From: Clostridia bacterium
GTDB taxonomy: Bacteria; Bacillota; Clostridia; Christensenellales; RUG350
Direction: 5' to 3'
DNA: 32,471 nt
NCBI GenBank assembly: GCA_017631635.1
Contig: JAGBSX010000009.1
Coordinates: 1 to 32,471 of the forward strand
The translations under genes were made by a program, and so were the position numbers. Below the pieces are notes generated by a model. The model worked only from the letters and a program-made list of their open reading frames with translations. It did no database searches and was not told where the DNA came from. Numbering within the stretch: the stretch's first letter is position 1; each line of letters opens with the position of its first letter. Shown one piece after another: positions 6,932 through 15,980 of this stretch.

Positions 6932-8569
6932 TCAAAATAGTCCTGTTATATTGCCGTCCTCGTCTATAGTCATCTTCATATAGTTGGGAGTCTTGTTGAG
7001 ACCTGGCATCAGCATAATGCTACCTGCCACAGCCACTACGAATCCTGCTCCTGCCTTGAGGATAAGATCTCTGATCTTGATAGTAAATCCACTAGGTCTA
7101 CCTAGCAAATTCATATCGTCAGATAGGCTGTACTGTGTCTTGGCTAGACATATAGGCAAACCGTTCGCCCTGTCGCCCATATCCTCTAGTGCCTTGAGCG
7201 CCTTGGGAGACAACTGTACTCCATCTGCTCCTAGTCTACGGGCTAGTTTGTCCAATTTGACTAGTAGAGTGTCCTCATCACTATACGTGAAGGTAGGTGC
7301 GTGTGGCTCGACTAGACTCTCCATCACCACTCTAGCCAACTCTTCTGCTCCCTTGCCACCCTCGGCAAATGCCGTGGTGCATACAGCCTCGACACCGTAT
7401 CTAGCACAAGCATTCTTGATGCACTCTATCTCGGCATCAGTATCTTGATAAAATCTATTGATAGCCACCACCGGCTTGTATCCAAATGCCGTCATTCCCT
7501 CTATGTGAGCCTCTAGATTGACCATACCTAGCCCTAAGGCCTCTATATTCTCGACGTTGACGTCCTCTGCTCCACCCATATGTTTGAGAGCACGAGCAGT
7601 AGCCACTATGACTACGCCAGATGGCTTGAGTCCTGCAGTACGGCACTTGATATTCATAAATTTCTCTGCGCCTAGGTCTGCTCCAAATCCTGCCTCGGTG
7701 ACTACCACGTCACTAAGGCTCATAGCCAACTTGGTAGCACGCACGCTATTGCAACCGTGGGCGATATTGGCAAATGGTCCTCCGTGCACAAATGCAGGCG
7801 TACCCTCTAGAGTTTGTACTAGGTTTGGCTTGAGCGCGTCCCATAGCAGTATAGCCATAGCCTCAGTCACCTCTAGGTCTCCTGCTGTGACCACCTCGCC
7901 ACTCTTGGTGTAGGCGACTATGATATTTGACAATCTACGCTTGAGGTCGGTAGCGTCTTCGCTTAGACACAACACAGCCATTATCTCGCTAGCGGCAGTT
8001 ATGTCAAAGGCGTCTTCTCTCTCTACGCCTACGCCCACAGATACCTTCACCCCTCTGAGAGCCCTATCGTTCATATCCATACAACGGTGGAATATGATAT
8101 TGTTCTCATCTATATCTAGCGCGTTGCCCTGAAATAGATGATTGTCTATCGCTGCACATAGTAGATTGTTGGCAGAGGTGATAGCGTGTAGGTCTCCTGT
8201 GAAATGCAGATTGATATCCTCCATAGGAGCGATTTGCGCATATCCACCTCCTGCAGCACCTCCCTTGAGTCCGAAGACTGGACCTAGAGATGGCTCGCGT
8301 AGGGCTAGTGATGACTTGACTCCTATCCTCCTCATACCGTCAGCCAGTCCTATGGATATAGTAGTCTTGCCCTCGCCGTATTTGGTAGGGTTGATGGCTG
8401 TGACTAATATAAGTTTGCCTTGCTTGCGATCGTAGATAGAAGAGTCAAAGTTCACCTTGGCTTTGTATCTCCCGTAGGTCTCAAGTTGGTCTACCACATC
8501 TATAGACTCGGCTATCTGGGTGATAGGTTTTAGTTGTACGCTCTTGGCTATTTGATAATCACTCAACAT
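6932..8569 (-). CDS. fhs: Formate-tetrahydrofolate ligase
   Basis: The enzyme makes 10-formyl-tetrahydrofolate from formate, ATP and tetrahydrofolate in the cytosol, for purine and one-carbon metabolism and the Wood-Ljungdahl methyl branch. The 545-aa product is of usual length (about 555). The start MLSDYQIAKS is typical of the family. The P-loop YGEGKTT lies near residue 65, followed by REPSLGPVFGLKGGAAGGG and the conserved HFTGDLHAI. The C-terminus MPGLNKTPNYMKMTIDEDGNI is complete. GGAG stands 11 bases before ATG 8569, and a promoter lies at 8638-8667. No other Wood-Ljungdahl gene is in the window, so its role here is most simply one-carbon supply. Confidence 0.98.
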   Translation of the reverse strand: MLSDYQIAKSVQLKPITQIAESIDVVDQLETYGRYKAKVNFDSSIYDRKQGKLILVTAINPTKYGEGKTTISIGLADGMRRIGVKSSLALREPSLGPVFGLKGGAAGGGYAQIAPMEDINLHFTGDLHAITSANNLLCAAIDNHLFQGNALDIDENNIIFHRCMDMNDRALRGVKVSVGVGVEREDAFDITAASEIMAVLCLSEDATDLKRRLSNIIVAYTKSGEVVTAGDLEVTEAMAILLWDALKPNLVQTLEGTPAFVHGGPFANIAHGCNSVRATKLAMSLSDVVVTEAGFGADLGAEKFMNIKCRTAGLKPSGVVIVATARALKHMGGAEDVNVENIEALGLGMVNLEAHIEGMTAFGYKPVVAINRFYQDTDAEIECIKNACARYGVEAVCTTAFAEGGKGAEELARVVMESLVEPHAPTFTYSDEDTLLVKLDKLARRLGADGVQLSPKALKALEDMGDRANGLPICLAKTQYSLSDDMNLLGRPSGFTIKIRDLILKAGAGFVVAVAGSIMLMPGLNKTPNYMKMTIDEDGNITGLF

Positions 8570-8637
8570 ATTCTGATATTCTCCAACTAATTATTCAATG
8601 ATAATTAAATAATTAATATCTCCTTTTTGTTATTTTT

Positions 8638-8667
8638 ATTATATATCATACCTCGTTGATATTTCAA
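8638..8667 (-). promoter_or_regulatory. fhs: Promoter of fhs
   Basis: On the minus strand TTGAAA (8667-8662) and TATAAT (8643-8638) are 18 bp apart. The -35 box directly abuts the stop codon of the upstream regulator gene. The roughly 70-base leader holds a strong AAGGAG (about 8623-8618) without a start codon nearby; the real start is further on. Confidence 0.7.
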
Positions 8668-9519
8668 CTATTTTTCAATACTTTTTTTGCAAGTTTGTCT
8701 ATATTTACGGGGGGATTTTCCACACGAACGGGTAAATACACGGCTAAAATAGTCTGCATCCATATACCCCACGTGAGACGCCACGTCTCCTATCTGCATA
8801 GAGGTATTGGCTAGCAAATCTCTGGCAATATCCATACGCACCTGCTTGATATACTCGCCTATACTCATACCTCTCGATTGACTAAATACGTGACTCAACC
8901 TCGATACGCTATACTTCTCCATACGAGCCAAATCCTCTATCTTGATATCCTCATGATAATGACTATCTACGTACGCTACCACTCTATCCACCACGTCGGT
9001 AGCCTCTCGAGATAGAGCCAAAGTCTCTAGCATACGCACTAGGGGCATCACCAACGTATCTATCATCTCCTCGTCCATTTGGCTAGCAGGAGTGATGCTA
9101 TCTAGCATATACGTAGAGAGCCTACGACTATCTAGCGAAGTACCCTCGCTCAATCTCTCTATTCGCCTACGAGTACGACTAGTATCTCCCCCTAGTCCAC
9201 TCACCGACAAAAAACCTACGAATCTATCACTACCTACCCTATACACTCTCTCGTACATGCCTGCGTGACAACATCCACTAAATCTATCTTCTCCCGACAA
9301 CATCTTGTCTCGGAGCGCGACTTGTTTGTGTATACAGCGAAGTCTAGCACCCTCATCACTCTTGACGTAAGCACAAAATGGACTTCGGTGCAAGAAGTCC
9401 CCTATCATCAATCCTAGCCTAGGGTACAAGGTATCGTTGGCTAAACACAAAGACACCTCTATACCTAATCTCTCCAGATAATTTTTGTAATTGATAATAT
9501 CCGTCAAAATCTTATTCAT
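8668..9519 (-). CDS. AraC-family regulator with PocR-type sensor domain
   Basis: The product is 283 aa. Residues about 5-170 resemble the PocR ligand-binding domain, with Cys-containing motifs CIHKQ and GCCHAGMYE and a following VGFLSVSG strand. Residues about 180-278 are an AraC/XylS double helix-turn-helix ending in the signature DADYFSRVFTRSCGKSPRKYR. PocR domains in other bacteria sense small metabolites such as propanediol-type compounds or sugars. The gene is divergent from the FAD oxidoreductase at 9612, with 92 bp between the starts, so that gene is its most likely target. No clear Shine-Dalgarno site precedes ATG 9519. It is one of the few genes here that ends in TAG. Confidence 0.9.
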   Translation of the reverse strand: MNKILTDIINYKNYLERLGIEVSLCLANDTLYPRLGLMIGDFLHRSPFCAYVKSDEGARLRCIHKQVALRDKMLSGEDRFSGCCHAGMYERVYRVGSDRFVGFLSVSGLGGDTSRTRRRIERLSEGTSLDSRRLSTYMLDSITPASQMDEEMIDTLVMPLVRMLETLALSREATDVVDRVVAYVDSHYHEDIKIEDLARMEKYSVSRLSHVFSQSRGMSIGEYIKQVRMDIARDLLANTSMQIGDVASHVGYMDADYFSRVFTRSCGKSPRKYRQTCKKSIEK

Positions 9520-9611
9520 AGCATAATTATACAGTTATTTAGCACGATTGTCAAGGTTTTTTAATCAAGAAGATTTATAATAATCATAGATATAAGCATC
9601 AGGAGGTGCGT

Positions 9612-11315
9612 ATGCGAAAGGTAGATTTGCACACCGATTTGTGTGTAGTAGGTGGAGGTATGGCAGGTATTACGACTGCCCTATCAGCCGCTAGACGTGG
9701 TGTCAAGGTAGTACTTATCCAAGACAGACCCGTGCTAGGTGGCAACGCTTCTAGTGAGTGCCGTATGTGGATATGTGGCGCTCCAGGGCAAAATTCTCTA
9801 TATCGTGAGACTGGCATACTAGAAGAGATAGAACTAGAGAACTTCATATACAACGAATCTCTAAATTATAGTATGTGGGATCAGGTACTATACGGCAAGG
9901 TCAAGTATCAAGAGGGACTCACTCTACTGCTCAATACGGTATGCCAACGAGCAGATATGGAGGGTAGCGCCATCAGTAGTGTGACTGCATATCAAATGAC
10001 TACCGAGACATACTACACGGTGCACGCCAAGTTTTATGCAGATTGTTCTGGAGATAGTGTGCTAGCCCCTCTCACAGGCGCTAGTTTTAGACAAGGCAGA
10101 GAGTCTCAAAGCGAATACAACGAGAGTATCGCTCCCCTCGTCGCCGACTCCTGTACTATGGGTATTAGTTGTCTCTTTCAAGTGAGAGAGGATACTCGCC
10201 CTCACAAATTCGTGCCACCTAGTTGGGCTCACAAATACACCTCCAAAGACTGTTTTCCCGAGCGTCTAGTACATCTAGATACCAACTGGTGGTGGATAGA
10301 ACTAGGAGGTACGGCAAACTGTATAGATGATGCCGAGAGTATCAAGGACGAACTACTTCGTATCGCTATGGGAGTGTGGGATTACGTGAAGAATTATTCG
10401 GACCTAGACGCTGACAACTACCGGCTTGACTGGGTAGGATTCCTCCCTGCCAAGAGAGAAAGCCGTAGATATATAGGAGACTACGTAGTCAATCAAAACG
10501 ACGTGGAGAGTGGAGGCGAATTTGACGACGTGGTGGCGTATGGAGGGTGGAAGATGGACGACCATTTCCCAGAGGGTTTTGATTATCCTGCTCACCCCAC
10601 TATATATCACCCTGCACCTTGCCCTTGGGGGATACCATATAGAGCATTGTACTCCAAGGACGTGGACAATCTATATTGCGCAGGTAGAAATATAAGTGTG
10701 ACGCATACTGCCCTATCCTCATCTAGAGTAATGGCGACTTGCTCGTCTATCGGTCAAGCAGTAGGTACTGCCGTGGCGATAGCCATAGAGGACAACGTGA
10801 GCAAACGAGATGTAGATATACACAAACTCCAACAATACCTAATACAAGACGATTGCTATATACCACACGTGGAGAGAGTTCTATCCCCTCTCACTATATC
10901 TGCAGATACTCAATACCCCTCTCTCAAAGACGGACTAGATAGAGACTTGCCAGACATTAGCACGGGGGCTAGCGTAGCGATAGGAGATAGTATCACTTAC
11001 ACTTGGACTTCATATATCCCTGCCAAGGCTCTAACTCTAGTGTGGGATTCTCACCTAACGCGCGCTATTCACAATATGCCTTGCGTATATCATCTAGACA
11101 ACCCCTCTAGCGTAGTGCCTAGCACCCTAGTCAAATCCTATGAGGTACGCATCACTACCAAAGAGGGCGAAAAGGCTATATATACCACCCTCGACAATAG
11201 GCTACGACACGTCAAGATACCTATAGGAGAGCAAATATCCTCCGTGTCCGTGATACCTCTATCTACCTATGGTGATAGCGAGGAGTGTAGACTGATAAGT
11301 ATGTACGTAGACTGA
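9612..11315 (+). CDS. FAD-dependent oxidoreductase (PF12831 type)
   Basis: The product is 567 aa, starting at ATG 9612, six bases after AGGAGG; a GTG at 9606 lies inside that site. The N-terminus has the dinucleotide-binding fingerprint VVGGGMAGITTALSAARRG and then DRPVLGGNASSECRMW, typical of the FAD_oxidored family often found in carbohydrate utilisation loci. The FAD-closing segment LYCAGRNISVTHTALSSSRVMATCS lies near residues 355-380. The last 130 residues form a predicted beta-rich domain beyond the FAD fold. The substrate is unknown. The divergent PocR-type regulator suggests an inducible catabolic role. No signal peptide is present, so it is cytosolic. Confidence 0.88.
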   Translation: MRKVDLHTDLCVVGGGMAGITTALSAARRGVKVVLIQDRPVLGGNASSECRMWICGAPGQNSLYRETGILEEIELENFIYNESLNYSMWDQVLYGKVKYQEGLTLLLNTVCQRADMEGSAISSVTAYQMTTETYYTVHAKFYADCSGDSVLAPLTGASFRQGRESQSEYNESIAPLVADSCTMGISCLFQVREDTRPHKFVPPSWAHKYTSKDCFPERLVHLDTNWWWIELGGTANCIDDAESIKDELLRIAMGVWDYVKNYSDLDADNYRLDWVGFLPAKRESRRYIGDYVVNQNDVESGGEFDDVVAYGGWKMDDHFPEGFDYPAHPTIYHPAPCPWGIPYRALYSKDVDNLYCAGRNISVTHTALSSSRVMATCSSIGQAVGTAVAIAIEDNVSKRDVDIHKLQQYLIQDDCYIPHVERVLSPLTISADTQYPSLKDGLDRDLPDISTGASVAIGDSITYTWTSYIPAKALTLVWDSHLTRAIHNMPCVYHLDNPSSVVPSTLVKSYEVRITTKEGEKAIYTTLDNRLRHVKIPIGEQISSVSVIPLSTYGDSEECRLISMYVD

Positions 11316-11332
11316 TAATCCTCAAATATATA

Positions 11333-11362
11333 AAAATATCGCCCGAGGGCGATATTTTAATT
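11333..11362 (+). terminator. Terminator of FAD oxidoreductase gene
   Basis: AAAATATCGCC (11333-11343) pairs with GGCGATATTTT (11348-11358), then a T-rich tail. The 100 bp from 11363 to 11460 show nothing I can name. Confidence 0.85.
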
Positions 11363-11455
11363 TGATAAAAGATAAATATTGTCAATTTATCTACTATACA
11401 CGTTAGTTGTCTCGACTACGTCTTAATCAATGCTAGTGAGACTGCGTTTACTTCG

Positions 11456-11485
11456 ACAAAAAAAGAACCGTAATGATACGGTTCT
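11456..11485 (-). terminator. Terminator of rplM-rpsI
   Basis: AGAACCGTA (11464-11472) pairs with TACGGTTCT (11477-11485). On the minus strand it ends in a run of T residues, 10 bp after the rpsI stop. Confidence 0.85.
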
Positions 11486-11495
11486 CTTTGTACAA

Positions 11496-11906
11496 TTAAC
11501 GCTTGCTAAATTGTGGTGCTTTACGAGCCTTCTTGAGACCTGGCTTCTTACGCTCCTTGGCACGTGGATCACGAGTCAAGAATCCAGCCTTCTTGAGCGC
11601 TGGTCTCAAAGTCTCATCAGACTTCTCTAGAGCACGTGCTATACCGTGACGGATAGCGCCTGCTTGACCTGCCACACCACCACCAACTACGTTGACAGCG
11701 ATATCAAACTTGTCTAGAGTCTCGGTCAATGCTAGAGGTTGACGTACGATAAACTTGAGAGTGTCTAGTCCGAAATACTCGTCTAGTGATCTCTTGTTGA
11801 TGATTATCTCACCTTTGCCACCTGGGATAAGACGTACTCTAGCGATAGCCTTCTTACGTCTACCAGTTCCCCAAAATTGTATCTTCTTCTTTGATTTGGT
11901 TGCCAT
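11496..11906 (-). CDS. rpsI: Ribosomal protein uS9
   Basis: The 136-aa product is a full-length S9 of the small ribosomal subunit. It has the [14 protein letters not shown] start region, the [19 protein letters not shown] core and the basic tail ending QFSKR that reaches the tRNA P site. AGGTG precedes ATG 11906. It starts 14 bp after rplM, the normal bacterial pairing, and is followed by a strong terminator. Confidence 0.98.
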   Translation of the reverse strand: MATKSKKKIQFWGTGRRKKAIARVRLIPGGKGEIIINKRSLDEYFGLDTLKFIVRQPLALTETLDKFDIAVNVVGGGVAGQAGAIRHGIARALEKSDETLRPALKKAGFLTRDPRAKERKKPGLKKARKAPQFSKR

Positions 11907-11920
11907 AATTTCACCTCACA

Positions 11921-12349
11921 TTAGAACACTAGAGTCTCTGGCTTCTGAGCCTCGTGATTGTGCTCAGCATCCTTGTAAACTCTTAGTTTCTTAATCATCT
12001 GTCTACCTAGTGCATTCTTAGGTAGCATACCTCTGATTGCCTCGTATACAGCAAAATGAGGCTTGTTAGCCATAAGGTGCTTGTACTGAATCTCCTTCAA
12101 ACCACCTACGTATCCGGTGTGATAGTAGTAGTACTTGTCCTCTAGCTTGTTTCCGGTCAACTTGACCTTACTGCAGTTAATAACTATTACGTGGTCTCCT
12201 GTGTCTACGTTAGGAGTGTAATCTGTTCTGTGCTTGCCGCGAAGTACGGATGCAACTCTCGATGCGAGTCTACCCAAAGACATACCAGTAGCGTCTACGA
12301 CGTACCAATTTCTCTTGACTTCTTCGGCTTTAGCCATATAAGTCTTCAT
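11921..12349 (-). CDS. rplM: Ribosomal protein uL13
   Basis: The 142-aa product is a full-length L13 of the large subunit, with [35 protein letters not shown] and the [12 protein letters not shown] segment. I choose ATG 12349 ([10 protein letters not shown]) because that matches the family length. GGAGGG lies ten bases upstream, and an in-frame ATG at 12367 overlaps that site. Its own promoter and a leader of about 80 bases precede it, so rplM-rpsI can be transcribed separately from truA. Confidence 0.97.
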   Translation of the reverse strand: MKTYMAKAEEVKRNWYVVDATGMSLGRLASRVASVLRGKHRTDYTPNVDTGDHVIVINCSKVKLTGNKLEDKYYYYHTGYVGGLKEIQYKHLMANKPHFAVYEAIRGMLPKNALGRQMIKKLRVYKDAEHNHEAQKPETLVF

Positions 12350-12391
12350 AGGTATATAACCCTCCATAATTTTTAATAAGTAGCCTATATC

Positions 12392-12417
12392 GTCAGGGAC
12401 GAGGGCTAATTCGCCAC
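12392..12417 (-). promoter_or_regulatory. Leader hairpin of rplM, possible autoregulation
   Basis: Within the rplM leader, AGCC...TCGT and ACGA...GGCT (12417-12392) form a hairpin 25-45 bases before the ribosome binding site. Several Bacillota regulate rplM-rpsI through an L13-binding leader. Whether this is that element is only inference. Confidence 0.35.
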
Positions 12418-12437
12418 TTAACTGCATAAGCCTAATT

Positions 12438-12466
12438 ATTTTAGTAAATTTTACCCCTATTGTCAA
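12438..12466 (-). promoter_or_regulatory. Promoter of rplM-rpsI
   Basis: On the minus strand TTGACA (12466-12461) and TAAAAT (12443-12438) are 17 bp apart, between the truA stop and rplM. Confidence 0.8.
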
Positions 12467-12503
12467 ACGTTTTGATAGGGTTTTTTGGATTTTTTCAACC
12501 AAA

Positions 12504-13262
12504 TTAGTCCAAATATATATTATTTGGATATTCTACACTCTTGAGATACAATGCGTGGGCAGGTGCTGTAGGCGAAGCCTTGCTCCTATCCCTAGATGCT
12601 ATGATATCTTCCATATGCGAGGGGGGATATTTGTGAGAGCCTATAGCCACGAGAGTACCTACTATGATACGCACCATATTGTACAAAAATCCATTTCCCT
12701 CTATCTCAAAGTGTATCTCGTCGTCTCCTACGCTATACACCTTGGCGCTATATATAGTCCTCACGGTATCCTTGACTTGAGAGCCTGATGCCAAAAAACA
12801 CCTAAAATCATGCTCCCCTATGAGATAAGTACAAGCATCCTGCATACTCTCTATATCTAGTGGTACACTCACTCTCATATGAGTATCGTCTCTCAGAGGA
12901 GAGATATGGCGAGAGGTATATATCTTGTATAGATAAGTCTTTCGCTTGGCGCTATACCTAGCATTGAAGTCATCCACGACCACCCTGCTACTAGTTATCC
13001 TGATATCTTCGGGCAATATAGCGTTGATAGCAAATGGCAATTTGTCCGTAGATATAGTAGTGTCCAACGCGCAAGATGCGACTTGGCATATAGCGTGCAC
13101 TCCACTATCCGTCCTGCCACTACCCGTCAGCGATACCGTGTGCCCTACTAGTGAGGATAGAGCATCCTCTATCTTCTCTTGGATAGAGGGCAAATCCTTT
13201 TGTCTCTGCCACCCTACGTAATTTCGTCCGTTATATTCGATAGTGAACATATAATTTCTCAT
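12504..13262 (-). CDS. truA: tRNA pseudouridine(38-40) synthase TruA
   Basis: The 252-aa cytosolic enzyme converts uridines 38-40 of the anticodon arm to pseudouridine. [12 protein letters not shown] at the N-terminus and [10 protein letters not shown], containing the catalytic Asp, are intact. [20 protein letters not shown] is the second conserved block. The start ATG 13262 follows AGGTGG and comes eight bases after the ecfT stop, so the two genes are in one unit. The order ecfA-ecfT-truA-rplM-rpsI is standard in Bacillota, although rpoA-rplQ, which normally lead it, are absent here. Confidence 0.97.
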   Translation of the reverse strand: MRNYMFTIEYNGRNYVGWQRQKDLPSIQEKIEDALSSLVGHTVSLTGSGRTDSGVHAICQVASCALDTTISTDKLPFAINAILPEDIRITSSRVVVDDFNARYSAKRKTYLYKIYTSRHISPLRDDTHMRVSVPLDIESMQDACTYLIGEHDFRCFLASGSQVKDTVRTIYSAKVYSVGDDEIHFEIEGNGFLYNMVRIIVGTLVAIGSHKYPPSHMEDIIASRDRSKASPTAPAHALYLKSVEYPNNIYLD

Positions 13263-13270
13263 AATCCACC

Positions 13271-14080
13271 TCAAAATATCACGTTTGCACTAATGATTAA
13301 TAGTAGCAACAATGCATTTGACATGATGGCTATCACGTCAGCATAACCTATCCTAAATACCTTGCGCCTGGTACGAGCAGTAGTGGTATTGTAGCATCTG
13401 CTATCCATAGCCTCTGCTAGTTCTTCTGCTCGCCTAAATGCGCTCACTAGTAGTGGTATGAGTATAGGTACTAGAGCCTTTGCCCTAGATATGAGTCCAC
13501 CACTCTCAAAGTCTGCTCCCCTACTTTTTTGCGCCATCATTATCTTGTCAGTCTCATCCATGAGAGTAGGCACGAATCGTAGCGCGATAGACATAATCAA
13601 TGCTAGGTCGTGGGTAGGGAATTTGAACACCTTGAGTGGAGATAGTAGGCTCTCTATACCGTCCGTGAGTTCGATAGGAGTAGTCACTAGCGTGAGCATA
13701 GACGCGCTCATCACTAGCATAACTAGTCTCAACGCCATACGCACGGCGTAGTCTATAGATGCGTCGCTAACTCTAAATATCCACCAGGTATATTCGTTGC
13801 CTGCATCTACGGGATTGTACAAAAACAAATTGCAAATAGCAGTAAATAGCACCAAGAATAGCACTCCCCTCACGGTCTTGAGGAGGGTAGTGAGAGGTAT
13901 CTTGGATAGTAGGATAGTGAGCAGTAGATAGGCACCCAGTATGGCAAATCCCACGTAGGTCTGTATCAAAAACACCTCGACTATCATAGCCACCGATAGC
14001 AATATCTTTAGTCTAGGGTCTAGCCTGTGTATGATAGAGCCGGTAGGATAATATTGACCAAACGTCACGTTTTGTCTCAT
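13271..14080 (-). CDS. ecfT: ECF transporter membrane component EcfT
   Basis: The 269-aa product is the transmembrane coupling subunit of energy-coupling factor transporters, which take up vitamins and metal ions with exchangeable S-components. About five to six helices are seen. The two coupling motifs are present as AQKSRGADF and AMDSRCYN (normally ARG-type triplets; the second has SRC where ARG/SRG is common). ATG 14080 overlaps the ecfA stop by ATGA and has GGAGGTGG upstream, so translation is coupled. No S-component gene is in the window. Confidence 0.95.
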   Translation of the reverse strand: MRQNVTFGQYYPTGSIIHRLDPRLKILLSVAMIVEVFLIQTYVGFAILGAYLLLTILLSKIPLTTLLKTVRGVLFLVLFTAICNLFLYNPVDAGNEYTWWIFRVSDASIDYAVRMALRLVMLVMSASMLTLVTTPIELTDGIESLLSPLKVFKFPTHDLALIMSIALRFVPTLMDETDKIMMAQKSRGADFESGGLISRAKALVPILIPLLVSAFRRAEELAEAMDSRCYNTTTARTRRKVFRIGYADVIAIMSNALLLLLIISANVIF

Positions 14081-15849
14081 AGTCCACCTCCACATATAGA
14101 TACTAGAGTATCCGTCAAGGCAGACTTGCGTACAGGCATATAACCTATATCTAGTCCTCTATCTTTGAGCGCAAGCGCCACCCTAGACGCCATAGGCAAC
14201 TCCAATCGACATCTCTGTACCAAATCACGGTCGCCAAATATCGCGCTGACCGTGTCTACTGCCTCTACCACTCCGTCTTTGAGTACGGCGATACGGTCCG
14301 TGATGTCGGCTACCTCATCCATATTGTGAGATATGATTATGATAGTAGGCGAACACTTTTGGTGCAATTTGAGTACTAGAGATAGTATATCTCTCTTGCC
14401 AGCAGGGTCTAGTCCTGCAGTAGGCTCGTCGAGTATGAGCATACGAGGTCTCATAGCGATTACTCCTGCTATCGCCACTCGTCTCTTTTGACCACCGCTG
14501 AGTTCAAATGGACTCCTGTCCTTGATAGCATCATAATCTAGTCCTACCATCTCGATAGCCTCTCTGACACGAGTCTCTATCTCTTGGGTAGGTACTGCTA
14601 GATTGCGTGGACCAAATGCCACGTCCTCATACACAGTCTCTGCAAATAGTTGATGCTCAGGATACTGAAATACCATACCAACCTCTCTACGCAAGGCTCT
14701 ATATTCGGGTTTCTTGACGTGTAGAGGATAACCACATACACTCATCTCTCCCTCTTGCACCTTGATGAGTCCGTTGAAATGTTGGATAAGAGTGGACTTG
14801 CCACTACCAGTATGTCCTATGATACCGAGTAATTCTCCGTCCCTGACGGTGAGATTGATATTTTTCAATGCTTTGGTCTCAAAAGGAGTCTTGGGCATAT
14901 AAGCAAATGACACTCCCTTCATATCCACGATAGGCGTCTTGGTATAAGTGGCGCTAGGCATATCCACCCTAGACACAGTCCTCTTGCCTACCACCTCTAC
15001 TATATGGTCTGCCAAAGTGTCTACGTCATACGATATAGGCAAGGATATACCTTTTTCGCAGAGCATATCTTGGATAGCGAGTATAGGAGGTAGCGACAAC
15101 GAATATCTAGATAGCACCTCTCTATCGGCAAATACCTCTCTAGGCACACCGTCTAGACGCACCCTACCGTCCTCCATGACTATCACTCTAGAGGACATGA
15201 GAGCCTCCTCCATATAGTGGGTGACTAGTATGATAGTGATACCCTCCTCTCGATTTAGGCGAAGTAGTAGTTCCATAATCTCACTACGGCCCATAGGATC
15301 TAGCATAGCAGTAGATTCGTCTAGGACCAATATGCGTGGATTGAGAGCCAATGCGCCTGCTATAGCGATACGTTGCTTTTGACCACCGCTGAGTCTAGAG
15401 GGGTCTGCCTTGCGATAGCCAGCCATACCCACAGCCTCTAGCGACCAGTCTATACGTCTCTCTATCTCCTCTCTCTCTACACCTAGATTCTCCGGTCCAA
15501 AGGCAATATCGTCCTCTACTACTCCTGCGACCATTTGATTGTCTGGATTTTGAAATACCATACCTACTTTGCTACGAATATCGTAGAGTAAAGTGCCGTG
15601 AGATTTGCTATCCTCATCAGCCTCACGTGTAGATACTCCGTACACCCTGACCTCTCCCTCTTGAGGGATTATCAAACCGTTGAGAGTCTTGGCTAGGGTA
15701 CTCTTGCCACTACCATTTTTGCCAAGTATAGTGACGAATTCTCCCTCGCATACCGAAAAAGACACTCCCTTTAGTGCCTCGTTGACTTCGGTTTGCGAAG
15801 TGTAAGAGTATTTTACATTTGTCAAAGACAGTATTTCCATATCTAACAT
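14077..15849 (-). CDS. ecfA: Fused EcfA1-EcfA2 ATPase of ECF transporter
   Basis: One 590-aa frame carries two complete ABC ATPase domains that are usually two proteins. Domain 1 (about residues 5-240) has Walker A GKNGSGKST, signature LSGGQKQR and the EcfA1-type Walker B VLDESTAMLDP. Domain 2 (about 310-545) has GHTGSGKST, LSGGQKRR and the EcfA2-type LDEPTAGLDP. A linker of about 60 residues joins them. No stop or frame change separates them, so this is a true fusion as sequenced. The start could be 15849 or ATG 15840 (MEILSL); neither has a strong ribosome binding site. It is the first gene of the ecfA-ecfT-truA unit. Confidence 0.95.
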   Translation of the reverse strand: MLDMEILSLTNVKYSYTSQTEVNEALKGVSFSVCEGEFVTILGKNGSGKSTLAKTLNGLIIPQEGEVRVYGVSTREADEDSKSHGTLLYDIRSKVGMVFQNPDNQMVAGVVEDDIAFGPENLGVEREEIERRIDWSLEAVGMAGYRKADPSRLSGGQKQRIAIAGALALNPRILVLDESTAMLDPMGRSEIMELLLRLNREEGITIILVTHYMEEALMSSRVIVMEDGRVRLDGVPREVFADREVLSRYSLSLPPILAIQDMLCEKGISLPISYDVDTLADHIVEVVGKRTVSRVDMPSATYTKTPIVDMKGVSFAYMPKTPFETKALKNINLTVRDGELLGIIGHTGSGKSTLIQHFNGLIKVQEGEMSVCGYPLHVKKPEYRALRREVGMVFQYPEHQLFAETVYEDVAFGPRNLAVPTQEIETRVREAIEMVGLDYDAIKDRSPFELSGGQKRRVAIAGVIAMRPRMLILDEPTAGLDPAGKRDILSLVLKLHQKCSPTIIIISHNMDEVADITDRIAVLKDGVVEAVDTVSAIFGDRDLVQRCRLELPMASRVALALKDRGLDIGYMPVRKSALTDTLVSICGGGL

Positions 15850-15925
15850 TTTAGCACATAATCATCAATATTACAAGTAGATTGACCTCTCCAATATAGT
15901 CAAAAAATTAAAACTCCCCAAATAA

Positions 15926-15954
15926 TTGACAAAATGCCATTTTAATAATATAAT
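15926..15954 (+). promoter_or_regulatory. Promoter of apgM-like gene
   Basis: TTGACA (15926-15931) and TATAAT (15949-15954), both perfect, are 17 bp apart, 27 bp before the ATG. Confidence 0.85.
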
Positions 15955-15980
15955 CAAGATTACTCGACAAGGAGAAATAT

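Noticed and set aside
6984-8435. Several plus-strand open frames opposite fhs
   Set aside because: They are antisense shadows caused by fhs codon structure, with no start signals or recognisable domains.
12350-12502. 51-residue N-terminal extension of rplM
   Set aside because: It covers the promoter and leader; family length and alignment place the start at 12349.
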